Assembly: GCA_002402245.1 (NCBI GenBank)
Contig: NVVP01000023.1
Location: forward strand, 28,792 to 37,511
Direction: 5' to 3'
Origin: Gammaproteobacteria bacterium
GTDB lineage: Bacteria > Pseudomonadota > Gammaproteobacteria > Nitrosococcales > Methylophagaceae
Length of the DNA: 8,720 nt
Shown here: in pieces, positions 1 to 7,049 of the stretch
Layout: the number at the start of each line of letters is the position of its first letter
Position numbering within the stretch: position 1 is the first letter of the stretch
Position numbers and translations under genes: made by a program
The notes under the pieces: model-generated
Seen by the model: only the letters and a program-made list of their open reading frames with translations
What the model was told of the DNA's origin: nothing
Database searches by the model: none

Positions 1-384
1 ATTATTTGGGATATTGATTTCTTCAAACGAGTCAATGATGAATACGGTCATGCGGCAGGTGATAAAGTATTAAAAACTATCGCCCGTATCTTTAAACAAG
101 CCACCAGAGATGCCGATTTTATTTCTCGCTTTGGTGGTGAGGAGTTTGTAGGACTATTTCCTGAGACTCGCTTAGAAGATGCCTTATTATTGGCCAATAA
201 AGTCCGCGATAAGATCGCTACTTCAAAATTCCATTACGAAAATAGGCCTGTGCCTATTACAGCCTCAGCAGGCCTGGCAAGCTTCCGGCCTAATGATACT
301 ATTGAAAGCGTATTTAAACGCGCTGATGCCGCCTTATACCGAGCCAAAGAATCAGGTCGAAACAAATGTATTTCTGACGGTTAA
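1..384 (+). CDS. Diguanylate cyclase, GGDEF domain, C-terminal part (5' end outside window)
   Basis: The frame is open from base 1 to a TAA at 382-384, giving 127 residues of a protein whose start lies upstream. This is most of a GGDEF domain, which joins two GTP into the second messenger c-di-GMP. The fragment opens with the metal- and nucleotide-binding stretch DIDFFKRVNDEYGHAAGD (fragment residues 4-21). The signature is GGEEF (bases 133-147, residues 45-49), an active variant of GGDEF. Exactly five residues before it is RDAD (bases 106-117), matching the RxxD inhibitory site, so a catalytically competent and product-inhibited enzyme is expected. The late motif DAALYRAKESGRN is also typical. 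One small oddity is Trp at residue 3, where a small hydrophobic residue is usual. The sensory or membrane part is not visible, so the input signal is unknown. The protein ends about 10 residues after the domain, and the gene converges on dsbA across a shared terminator. Confidence 0.93.
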   Translation: MIWDIDFFKRVNDEYGHAAGDKVLKTIARIFKQATRDADFISRFGGEEFVGLFPETRLEDALLLANKVRDKIATSKFHYENRPVPITASAGLASFRPNDTIESVFKRADAALYRAKESGRNKCISDG

Positions 385-401
385 ATTTAATACTGCGACA
401 T

Positions 402-443
402 AAAAAAAGCCCCCATTAATATCACTATTAATGGGGGCTTTTT
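402..443. terminator. Bidirectional Rho-independent terminator between converging genes
   Basis: A perfect 14-bp inverted repeat (408-421 with 426-439, arms AGCCCCCATTAATA and TATTAATGGGGGCT) encloses the 4-nt loop TCAC. A run of A (402-407) precedes it and a run of T (439-443) follows it, which also lengthens the stem. Either strand reads as a GC-rich hairpin followed by U residues. It sits 17 nt after the GGDEF stop and 14 nt beyond the dsbA stop, so it should end both transcripts. Confidence 0.93.
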
Positions 444-457
444 AGTATTAAAACGGT

Positions 458-1090
458 TTATTTATTCGATTCTTTCTGAATCAGGAAATCAACCGCTTTA
501 AGTAATTCTTCTTGTCCACCCGCTAATGGCGCATCTGAAAAATATTGACCATTAACAATCATTGATGGCACGCCTGATACTCCAGAAGTTTGACTGATCA
601 CCAATGCTTTTTTAACTTTTGACTTAACCGTCATTGAGTTCATCATTTTTTTGAATGACACTGCATCAATACCCTGATCTGCAACAAACTCTAATAATTG
701 TGCTTCAGTCTGTAATTTTCTCTTTTCAACATGAATTGCATTAAATAAAAGCGGGTGTAACTTTTCTAAATCACCTGTCGCCTCAGCAGCATAAAAAACA
801 CGAGCAAGCTGTAACCAGCTATCTCGAAAAATGGCTGGTACTAGTACAAATGATACATTTTCAGGTAATGTTTGTTTCCATTTTTCAACTTGAGGATCTA
901 GACGAAAACAATGAGGACAGCTATATGAAAACAACTCCATCACTTCAACCTTACTATTATCAGTCACGGCTAAACGTGTTGCTGTATTTTTATAATGTAC
1001 GCCGTCAATAAATGCTTCTGGCATCGCCACTGCATTAAATGATAATACCGATGCACTAAGTAGCAATGCAGATTGAATAAGCTGTTTCAT
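458..1090 (-). CDS. dsbA: Thiol:disulfide interchange protein DsbA (periplasmic disulfide oxidase)
   Basis: A 210-residue thioredoxin-fold protein that would introduce disulfide bonds into exported proteins and be reoxidised by DsbB. Residues 1-22 form a Sec signal peptide (two-residue positive start with one Lys, hydrophobic core, AVA before the predicted cut). This leaves a mature protein of about 188 residues, close to the E. coli size. The redox motif CPHC lies at 58-61 and is the classic DsbA dipeptide. Glu52, six residues before the first Cys, corresponds to the buried Glu of E. coli DsbA. The cis-proline loop is GVPSMIVNG, with Pro175. The helical insertion lies between them. The start is supported by AAGGA (1098-1102) 7 nt upstream. 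It is the last gene of the ccsB-ccsA-dsbA unit, 21 nt after ccsA. Linkage to System II genes could suggest a role in oxidising apocytochrome CXXCH cysteines, but the motif favours a general oxidase over a ResA-type reductase. Confidence 0.92.
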   Translation of the reverse strand: MKQLIQSALLLSASVLSFNAVAMPEAFIDGVHYKNTATRLAVTDNSKVEVMELFSYSCPHCFRLDPQVEKWKQTLPENVSFVLVPAIFRDSWLQLARVFYAAEATGDLEKLHPLLFNAIHVEKRKLQTEAQLLEFVADQGIDAVSFKKMMNSMTVKSKVKKALVISQTSGVSGVPSMIVNGQYFSDAPLAGGQEELLKAVDFLIQKESNK

Positions 1091-1111
1091 GGTTGTGTCC
1101 TTGTAATAAAA

Positions 1112-2269
1112 TTATAATTCGCCGTAGGAGTGTAAGCCCGATAAAAACATATTAACACCGAGGAAGGCAAACAATGTAACGAATAAGCCTATGACTGCCC
1201 ACCATGCCATAGGTTCCCCATTCCAGCCTTTAGTCATTCGCATATGCAGCCATGCCGCATAATTAAGCCATACGATAAGAGCCCAGGTCTCTTTAGGATC
1301 CCAAGACCAATAGCCGCCCCATGCTTCAGCCGCCCATAAGGCTCCTAACACCGTGGCTACAGTGAAAAAAGCAAAGCCTAATGCAATGGCTTTATACATC
1401 AAGTCATCAATAATCGCTAAATCAGGTAATGCCGTTGCGAGTAATCCCTGTTGATTTGTTTTTTGCCGCCATGATTTTAATAAATACGCAAAGCCCATCA
1501 TTGCAGCCATTGAAAAAGCACCATACCCGACGAAATTAGCCGGCACATGTATTTTCATCCAATAACTTTGTAAGGCTGGCACCAAAGGTTGAATTTCATG
1601 TGCTTGTTTACCAAAGGCATACCAAAGCTGAAACACCACTGCCGCACTAACAATTAACAGGACGAAACCACCTAAACTACGTGTTTGATAACGACGTTCG
1701 TAAAATAAATATAATAATGCGGTGATAATTGAAAATAAAATAAACACTTCATATAAATTACTGACAGGAATATGGCCGACATCAGCACTAATAAGGTAAG
1801 ACTCACGCCAACGTACCATCAACCCAACTAAACCCATGGTGGTGGCTGACCATGTTAATACGCTAGCCACCTTTTCAGTGAAAGATGAGCGAAATAATAA
1901 ACCGCCGAAATAGGTAAATGTCGCCATCACAAACAAAGCACTCATCCACATAATCGCGGATTGGCTTGCGAGGATGAAATTTAACAAAAAGTCAGTCGAG
2001 GCTAAAGATAAATCATCGCCATACCGAGAAATCGCCCAAAAACTTAATAATCCAGTGACGATTATATGTAAACGAAATCCAGACCAGTTTTGCCCTAAGG
2101 CGATTAAACCTAGAGCGACAAAAATAGTAATCGCTATTTCATAACTATCTAATACATCAAAATAACGCTGTATTAATATAGCAGCAAAGCAAGCGACAAG
2201 TGCTCGCCACAACCACTGCATCAATGCAGAGTCGGGTTTATTATTTATCATTCCGGTTTGATTTATCAT
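1112..2269 (-). CDS. ccsA: System II cytochrome c synthetase subunit CcsA/ResC (heme handling protein)
   Basis: A 385-residue polytopic membrane protein that, with CcsB/ResB, carries heme across the inner membrane and attaches it to CXXCH motifs of periplasmic apocytochromes. About eight hydrophobic segments are visible. The tryptophan-rich heme-binding WWD motif is WGGYWSWDPKETW (residues 317-329). Candidate heme-ligand histidines are in GHIPVSNLYE (His166), KIHVPANFVGYG (His241) and WLHMR (His342). The motif order identifies the CcsA branch of the heme-handling proteins, not CcmC or CcmF, and the adjacent ResB confirms System II. ATG 2269 is chosen because AGAGA precedes it at a workable distance. 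Met7 (2251) is a possible alternative with a poorer site. The gene follows ccsB after 40 nt, a junction containing an inverted repeat (see 2289-2323), and precedes dsbA by 21 nt. It appears intact. Confidence 0.94.
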   Translation of the reverse strand: MINQTGMINNKPDSALMQWLWRALVACFAAILIQRYFDVLDSYEIAITIFVALGLIALGQNWSGFRLHIIVTGLLSFWAISRYGDDLSLASTDFLLNFILASQSAIMWMSALFVMATFTYFGGLLFRSSFTEKVASVLTWSATTMGLVGLMVRWRESYLISADVGHIPVSNLYEVFILFSIITALLYLFYERRYQTRSLGGFVLLIVSAAVVFQLWYAFGKQAHEIQPLVPALQSYWMKIHVPANFVGYGAFSMAAMMGFAYLLKSWRQKTNQQGLLATALPDLAIIDDLMYKAIALGFAFFTVATVLGALWAAEAWGGYWSWDPKETWALIVWLNYAAWLHMRMTKGWNGEPMAWWAVIGLFVTLFAFLGVNMFLSGLHSYGEL

Positions 2270-2288
2270 TATTTATCTCTACTCTCGC

Positions 2289-2323
2289 GGCATAGTGCGT
2301 ACTAATCCACTACTTACTATGCC
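2289..2323 (-). promoter_or_regulatory. Hairpin spanning the ccsB stop codon, just upstream of the ccsA ribosome-binding site
   Basis: The repeat arms GGCATAGT and ACTATGCC (plus-strand 2289-2296 and 2316-2323) match over 8 bp around a 19-nt loop. In the minus-strand mRNA the left arm covers the last ccsB codons, the UAG stop lies in the loop, and the right arm ends about 20 nt before the ccsA ATG. An alternative 5-bp pairing, UAGUG with CACUA, uses part of the same right arm, so two folds are mutually exclusive. No T-run follows, so this is not a terminator. A role in translational coupling or in setting the ccsB to ccsA ratio is inference. Confidence 0.4.
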
Positions 2324-4322
2324 TTTGTCCGATTGTTAACTTTAATTGTTGAAACATGGTCTCAAAAAATTGTTCAAACTCTCGTGGGTCACGATTACTC
2401 ATCCCCGCCAAGATTAACTCTACCGTGTCGCCTTTTTTACTAAAGCACAACCATAGTCTACGCTGTGGTACATAAAACAATAGAAATACACCTATAATTA
2501 ATAAGGCGCAACCAAAATAAACCGTCGACTTGCCGGGTGACTGAGCAATTTGCAGCCCACTCGCTTGTATATGATTATAGTTGCTTAATGATAAATAGAC
2601 CGGGGCACCATAGCGAGAAAAACTACCTATCGCATCAACGGCATCTTGTAAAAATAACAGCTGTTCATCACTAACTGTACTCGTATCCACACCTTCCAGA
2701 CTATTAAAGTAGAGTCTTGCCAGCATTTGTCTCAACATACCTAAATAAGCAGGCCCTAAAGCCTCTTTCTCAGCTTCAGGCAATGTTGTTTCAATAAATT
2801 GTGTCACTACGGTAAAGCCCCCCTCAGTGAACATCTTTATCAGCATGACTAATGTGTCTTGCAATACCTGCTCTAGTTTTTCATTTCGCCCATCCGCTAC
2901 CGTCGACAATGTTTCTAACATCATTGTCCGTGCTACAGCATTGACTTGTTCGCTATCTCTAAGCGTGGCTAAAAAGGCATTAAACTCGCTTAAGTCACCT
3001 TCTTCCCCTATCGGCAGGTATAAATAACCAAACTCTTCTGCTGGACTTGAGCGAACACCACTTAAATAAAATTCTCGGCCTTTTCGCGGCACCGGCAGCA
3101 TGTAATTTATATATTCACTCGCCTCACCTGTTTCTGAACGTAATTTATATCCAAAACTTGGGCCAAAATCACGCAAATTATTAGGGTCGTCCTCTGTCGG
3201 ATCGGGATTAATATTAAACGGCCGGAACGATGTTATTTCTAACTGTAAACTACTTTTACCCCACTGCATTTTACGCCGTTCAAACACATCAATACTAACA
3301 TCAACCTCTGCACTTTCTGTTTGATATGATAGTGGCCACACCTGTAACTCTAACCCTGTACCACCATCACTAAAGCTAGCCTGATAAATCGCATAACCTT
3401 TATAAATAAGTGGATGATTAACCGATATGGTCGTTTCTAATGGCTGCGCTAAGTCATCATCATAGACCACTAAATCAGATTCAAATGATTTAGGCTGTCC
3501 AGTAGGATAATGCTCAATGCGGAAATCTTTTACTTCAACTCGAAAAGGTAGTTTTTGCACTAAGTAACCATCTCGCACGGCAATAAAAACATGATCGGAT
3601 GAACGCCCTTCAGGAATATGAATACTACCTCGAAAGGCCTGTTTACCTACCGCTAATCGGCTAATATCTGGGACATCTGCGGTAGCTAAGTTTCGGGTTT
3701 CAATTTTTATTTTACCCTGCCACTCGGCTAATTTTAGGTAAAGGTTACTATCGAATAATCCACCAATACAAATCACAATAATAGCCAAATGAGTAAAGAT
3801 ATAACCCAAGCGGTTCATTCCGCCGCGCATTGACGAAATAATAACCTGATTGTCTTTTTCTTTTCGTCTAACTCTAAAGCCCTGTTTTTTTAACTCCGTT
3901 TCAGCGTCATCCAGACTATTCTCGATAGAGTTATTAACCGTCCATTGTTTACTATGCTGCATTGCTCGTAGTGATTTCTCTTGGATTTGGCTGCGAAAAC
4001 TCAGCATATCCTGCAACATTCTAGGTGTATTTCTAGTCACACAGATCGAGGTTGATATAACTAATAACACTAAAATAGCTAAAAACCATAAGGAGCTATA
4101 TACATCATACAATCCAGCCTGCTCGAATAGCTCAAACCAAAAAGGGCCGAACTTAATCATATAGTCGGTATAAGGTTGGTTTTGTTGTAGAACGGTGCCA
4201 ATAACGGAGGCGACCGCTAACACTAGCAATAAAGTAATCGCTAAATCCATTGTTCCCAGGAACAAAAATAGTCGCCGGCCGAACGTTTGATTTGAGCGAG
4301 AGGAAGTACTTTTTTCAGACAT
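2310..4322 (-). CDS. ccsB: System II cytochrome c synthetase subunit CcsB/ResB
   Basis: A 670-residue inner-membrane protein, partner of CcsA in the System II holocytochrome c synthetase. Hydrophobic segments lie near residues 26-45, 77-96, 171-189 and 601-618. The large soluble region between the third and fourth, about 410 residues, is the periplasmic domain thought to present apocytochrome. Family hallmarks are ASVIGTVLQQNQPYTDY after helix 1, KFGPFWFELFEQAGLYDVYSS leading into helix 2, and the helix-3 segment with His178 (YIFTHLAIIVI), where a conserved histidine is implicated in heme binding. The length fits the long proteobacterial ResB form. The start is fixed: an in-frame TAA lies two codons upstream of ATG 4322. 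No convincing Shine-Dalgarno precedes this ATG, which contrasts with dsbA, soxC and glgP. It is the first gene of the ccsB-ccsA-dsbA unit. The region before it carries a leader-like frame and hairpin. Confidence 0.93.
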   Translation of the reverse strand: MSEKSTSSRSNQTFGRRLFLFLGTMDLAITLLLVLAVASVIGTVLQQNQPYTDYMIKFGPFWFELFEQAGLYDVYSSLWFLAILVLLVISTSICVTRNTPRMLQDMLSFRSQIQEKSLRAMQHSKQWTVNNSIENSLDDAETELKKQGFRVRRKEKDNQVIISSMRGGMNRLGYIFTHLAIIVICIGGLFDSNLYLKLAEWQGKIKIETRNLATADVPDISRLAVGKQAFRGSIHIPEGRSSDHVFIAVRDGYLVQKLPFRVEVKDFRIEHYPTGQPKSFESDLVVYDDDLAQPLETTISVNHPLIYKGYAIYQASFSDGGTGLELQVWPLSYQTESAEVDVSIDVFERRKMQWGKSSLQLEITSFRPFNINPDPTEDDPNNLRDFGPSFGYKLRSETGEASEYINYMLPVPRKGREFYLSGVRSSPAEEFGYLYLPIGEEGDLSEFNAFLATLRDSEQVNAVARTMMLETLSTVADGRNEKLEQVLQDTLVMLIKMFTEGGFTVVTQFIETTLPEAEKEALGPAYLGMLRQMLARLYFNSLEGVDTSTVSDEQLLFLQDAVDAIGSFSRYGAPVYLSLSNYNHIQASGLQIAQSPGKSTVYFGCALLIIGVFLLFYVPQRRLWLCFSKKGDTVELILAGMSNRDPREFEQFFETMFQQLKLTIGQRHSK

Positions 4323-4360
4323 TTTCAGTTAACCATACTTGGTAAAGTTCAAGATTTTCA

Positions 4361-4403
4361 AATAAAAAGGCCATGTGATTAATAGTTATAATCACACAGC
4401 CTT
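4361..4403 (-). terminator. Intrinsic-terminator-like hairpin upstream of ccsB (possible attenuator)
   Basis: Read on the minus strand, AAGGCTGTGTGATTA (4403-4389) pairs with TAATCACATGGCCTT (4381-4367) around the 7-nt loop TAACTAT. Thirteen pairs are Watson-Crick and two adjacent pairs are G-U wobbles. The stem runs into a T-rich tail (TTTTTATTTG). On the plus strand the wobbles become C-A mismatches, so the structure is oriented for minus-strand transcription, towards ccsB, 44 nt before the end of that interval at the ccsB ATG. A terminator in this place would either stop transcripts arriving from the right, act as an attenuator in the ccsB leader, or be left over from a lost gene. Confidence 0.55.
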
Positions 4404-4457
4404 CTTTACTAGATTTAATACGTTAAAAAAGCACAATACAAAAAGAATATTTTCATT
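4392..4457 (-). CDS. Candidate 21-codon leader peptide or signal-peptide remnant upstream of ccsB
   Basis: The frame MKIFFFVLCFFNVLNLVKKAV runs from ATG 4457 to a TGA at 4394-4392. GGAG (4468-4465) lies 7 nt before the ATG, a better ribosome-binding site than that of ccsB itself. The peptide is hydrophobic, with five Phe, four Val and three Leu, and its start looks like a Sec signal peptide. Its last codons and stop lie inside the left arm of the terminator-like hairpin at 4367-4403, so a ribosome finishing this frame would occupy that arm. Two readings fit: a leader peptide coupled to an attenuator of the ccs operon, or the start of a deleted secreted protein. A cytochrome would be the natural candidate here. 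A frame this short can arise by chance in AT-rich DNA, so confidence is modest. No matching family is recognised. Confidence 0.35.
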   Translation of the reverse strand, partial: NENILFVLCFFNVLNLVKKAV

Positions 4458-4538
4458 GTAGCTCTCCGTCATCCAATAAAATAAAACTGTGAATATGCTA
4501 CTCTTATTAGTGTATTTTTGCACCCTGAGTTATTCCCT

Positions 4539-5186
4539 ATGTCCCATATTTATCGCCAAGCTCACTACACTGTTAGTGCCACCCAATTATCGGAACTACC
4601 TAACGACATTGATATTGAAGTCGCCTTTGCAGGCAGATCAAATGCTGGTAAATCCAGCGCTATCAATACCATTACAGATCAAAAAGCTTTAGCCAGAACA
4701 AGTAAAACCCCTGGCCGAACACAAATGATTAACTTTTTTGCCCTTGATGATCATCGTGCATTAGTCGATTTACCTGGTTATGGTTATGCAAAAGTACCCG
4801 AACAGGTCAAAATCCGCTGGCAGCAAACACTAGGCAAGTACCTTGAAACCCGCAAAACATTGCGCGGTTTAATGTTAATGATGGACTCTCGCCACCCGCT
4901 AAAAGAATTTGATCTGCAAATGATCACATGGGCAAATAATGTTGAATTACCCGTGCATATCTTGTTAACCAAATCAGATAAGCTTAAAAATGGTCCCGCA
5001 AATTCTAGTTTGCATCATGTAATCTCGACATTAGAAAGCAAAAACTTACTGGCTACCGTGCAACTATTTTCATCACTGAAAAAAACAGGCCGAGAAGAAG
5101 CTATAAAACAACTAGATCTCTGGTTTTTAGATGATAAAAATCAAGAAGATGAGCTGGATAGTGAACAGGAAAATAGCGACGAATAA
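4539..5186 (+). CDS. engB: Ribosome biogenesis GTP-binding protein EngB (YihA/YsxC family)
   Basis: A 215-residue TRAFAC-class GTPase expected to assist assembly of the 50S ribosomal subunit and normally essential. All G motifs are present: G1 GRSNAGKS (32-39), G2 TPGRTQ (57-62), G3 DLPGYG (77-82), G4 TKSD (144-147) and G5 SSLKK (178-182). The family-specific DLPGYGYAKVP and MMDSRHPLKEFD are also clear. I chose ATG 4539, which gives the usual MSHIYRQAHY-type start and a length near the E. coli protein (about 210). A TTG at 4518 would add seven unlikely residues. Only a weak GAG (4527-4529) precedes the ATG. The C-terminus ends in a strongly acidic tail (198-215, rich in Asp and Glu). The gene diverges from the ccs operon, and soxC follows 64 nt later. 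No clear -35/-10 pair was found in 4404-4538. Confidence 0.96.
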   Translation: MSHIYRQAHYTVSATQLSELPNDIDIEVAFAGRSNAGKSSAINTITDQKALARTSKTPGRTQMINFFALDDHRALVDLPGYGYAKVPEQVKIRWQQTLGKYLETRKTLRGLMLMMDSRHPLKEFDLQMITWANNVELPVHILLTKSDKLKNGPANSSLHHVISTLESKNLLATVQLFSSLKKTGREEAIKQLDLWFLDDKNQEDELDSEQENSDE

Positions 5187-5250
5187 ACTTGCTTCCTTGC
5201 TAAATTAAAGACAAGATTCTCTGCGAAGCATTCATTTTAAGGATTAGCTG

Positions 5251-6516
5251 ATGACCAGCAAAGTTCACAAAAACCGGCGCCGTTTTTTACAACAAGCGGC
5301 TTTAGGGAGTGTTTTAGCAACAGGGGCAATGAGCCTGCCTATCGTCAGCCGCTCTGAATCGAGTGAGTTTCCTGATAGCTTACCCGAGTGGATGCGTGAG
5401 CCCGGCGGTGACTTTAGTAATTATGGCCAACCTTCTACCCACGAACAGCAAGTCATTCGTTGGATTTCAGCCAATCCTGATGCCCCAGGAAATGGCGTGT
5501 CATGGACACCTTTACACGATCTGCAAGGCACTATCACACCTAACGGATTGCATTATGAACGCCATCATAACGGCGTGCCAAAAATTGATCCTAACAAACA
5601 CATTCTGCTGATTGATGGCTTAGTCGAACAGCCTCTGCAGTTCTCCGTCGAAAGCTTAATGCGTTATCCGATGGAGTCCCGTATTTGCTTTATTGAATGT
5701 GGAGGTAATAGTAATAGTGGCTGGCGTAGCACTCCCATTCAAGCTAAAGCAGGTTATGCCCACGGCTTAGTGTCTAATACCGAGTGGACTGGCGTTCCGG
5801 TTAAATTATTACTCGAAGAAGCTGGCATTAAAAAACAGGCACTTTGGGTGATTGCCGAAGGAGCTGATGCTGCGGGGCTTAATATCAGCATTCCTCTCGA
5901 AAAATTATTAGATGATGCCTTACTGGCCTTATACCAAAATGGTGAACGCATTCGACCTGAAAATGGTTATCCGATGCGTTTAGTACTGCCCGGATGGGAA
6001 GGTGTGCTCAATGTAAAATGGCTCAGACAGTTACGCTTGGTTGAAGAGCCTATTATGTCTCGTGATGAAACAGCTCAATATACTGAGTTACAAACAGATG
6101 GTAGCGCTCGCCAGTTCACCTTTATCAATGAAGCTAAATCACTAATCACTTCACCTTCATTAGGCATGATGCTGCCTGATAGTCCCGGCATTTACCAAAT
6201 ATCAGGTTTAGCCTGGTCTGGACGAGGAAAAATTAGTCGGGTTGAAATATCTACTGATGGCGGTGAATCATGGACAGATGCAGAATTACATGGCCCCATC
6301 CTTGATAAAGCGTTTACTCGCTTCAGCCTTGCTTGGCATTGGCAAGGTGAATATGCCGTATTACAAAGCCGTGCTACCGATGAAACCGGTTACGTTCAAC
6401 CCACACGTGAAGCATTAGTCAGTCAGCGTGGTCGATATGGCTTTTTTCATTACAATGCCATTGTCAGTTGGGAAATAACCGAAGAAGGTGATATTAATCA
6501 TGTCTATGGCTTATAA
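5251..6516 (+). CDS. soxC: SoxC-type sulfite dehydrogenase, molybdenum cofactor subunit (Tat-exported)
   Basis: A 421-residue periplasmic oxidoreductase of the sulfite oxidase family. In the Sox pathway SoxC, with a cytochrome partner, oxidises the sulfane sulfur carried on SoxYZ. A direct sulfite-oxidising role (SorA-like) is the alternative. The N-terminus has a twin-arginine signal, NRRRFLQ (8-14), followed by a mild hydrophobic stretch to about residue 33, consistent with export of a folded cofactor-loaded protein. The molybdopterin domain shows the SoxC-like LHYERHHNGVPKIDP (100-114), the molybdenum-ligand cysteine Cys150 in CFIECGGNSNSGW, and EWTGVPVK and PGWEGVLNVKWLR. The C-terminal dimerisation domain spans roughly 290-405 (VEISTDGGESWTDAEL). 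Length fits SoxC (about 430). AAGGA (5239-5243) 7 nt upstream supports ATG 5251. The next gene, a c-type cytochrome, overlaps its end. No soxXYZAB genes are in this window. Confidence 0.9.
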   Translation: MTSKVHKNRRRFLQQAALGSVLATGAMSLPIVSRSESSEFPDSLPEWMREPGGDFSNYGQPSTHEQQVIRWISANPDAPGNGVSWTPLHDLQGTITPNGLHYERHHNGVPKIDPNKHILLIDGLVEQPLQFSVESLMRYPMESRICFIECGGNSNSGWRSTPIQAKAGYAHGLVSNTEWTGVPVKLLLEEAGIKKQALWVIAEGADAAGLNISIPLEKLLDDALLALYQNGERIRPENGYPMRLVLPGWEGVLNVKWLRQLRLVEEPIMSRDETAQYTELQTDGSARQFTFINEAKSLITSPSLGMMLPDSPGIYQISGLAWSGRGKISRVEISTDGGESWTDAELHGPILDKAFTRFSLAWHWQGEYAVLQSRATDETGYVQPTREALVSQRGRYGFFHYNAIVSWEITEEGDINHVYGL

Positions 6517-7027
6517 ACTACTGTTATTGATACTGCTTTTTTCTTCCTATGCCATGGCTAATCCTGTGTACCAAAAGCTAGGTATTCCAGCTGATGAGAT
6601 CAGCCAACAAGCACAGTGGAATATTAGCATTCCACCTTCTGGCAAAGGCTTACCACAAGGCCAAGGTTCCGCTCAGAAAGGAGCAGAGATCTTTGCCATG
6701 CAATGCGCAGCCTGTCATGGCCCACAAGCTATAGGCGGCAGTGCCGAACCTCTAATGGGCGAAGTCGGTTCGCTCGGCGGCGAATACCCTGAAAAGACAG
6801 TCGCCAGTTACTGGCCTTATGCCACTACCCTGTTTGACTATATTCGGCGTGCAATGCCTATCAATGCGCCCTTCTCATTAACCGCAGATGAAGTCTATTC
6901 TTTAAGCGCCTACCTTCTTAGCCAAGATGGTATAATCCCAGCCAATTCAACACTTAACCAAGACTCTTTACCCAAGGTAATAATGCCCAATCGTGATGGC
7001 TTTATACCTGTCTACCCTATCCCATAA
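6500..7027 (+). CDS. Monoheme c-type cytochrome, electron-accepting subunit of the SoxC dehydrogenase (SoxD/SorB-like)
   Basis: A 175-residue secreted class I-type cytochrome c that probably takes electrons from SoxC and passes them to the respiratory chain. Residues 1-20 are a Sec signal peptide ending AMA. The single heme site is CAACH (69-73), and the likely distal ligand is Met119 in RRAMPINAP. The run SYWPYATTLFDYIRRAMP and the late MPNRDGF are typical of cytochromes beside SoxC. The classical SoxD of Paracoccus is larger and diheme, so this is a short single-heme form and I withhold the soxD symbol. ATG 6500 is chosen because AAGG (6485-6488) precedes it by 11 nt. GTG 6488 and ATG 6506 are alternatives. 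It overlaps the soxC end by 17 nt, implying translational coupling. Heme attachment would depend on the divergent ccsBA genes. Confidence 0.88.
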   Translation: MSMAYKLLLLILLFSSYAMANPVYQKLGIPADEISQQAQWNISIPPSGKGLPQGQGSAQKGAEIFAMQCAACHGPQAIGGSAEPLMGEVGSLGGEYPEKTVASYWPYATTLFDYIRRAMPINAPFSLTADEVYSLSAYLLSQDGIIPANSTLNQDSLPKVIMPNRDGFIPVYPIP

Positions 7028-7049
7028 TTTATTTTTAAGGACCCTCGAA

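Noticed and set aside
179..403. 74-codon frame overlapping the GGDEF gene, and similar frames at 4489-4692 and 5363-5611
   Set aside because: Each is a shifted-frame shadow of a clear gene with no independent support.
2827..4164. Plus-strand open frames opposite ccsB (2827-3027 and 3850-4164)
   Set aside because: They lie antisense to a well-supported gene, have low-complexity composition and show no recognisable domain or ribosome-binding site.
4332..4361. Minus-strand promoter candidate TTGAAA - 18 nt - TATGGT just upstream of ccsB
   Set aside because: The hexamers are only fair, and transcription would start about 3 nt before the ATG, giving an almost leaderless message. Kept as a competing possibility to the leader model, not annotated.
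4374..4396. TGTGA...TCACA dyad resembling a CRP operator
   Set aside because: The half-sites are 13 nt apart, not 6, and the symmetry is explained by the longer hairpin.
5187..5250. Possible soxC promoter (TTGCTT at 5189-5194 with CAAGAT 17 nt later) in the engB-soxC gap
   Set aside because: Both hexamers match consensus poorly. No terminator hairpin was found in this gap either, so whether soxC has its own promoter is open.
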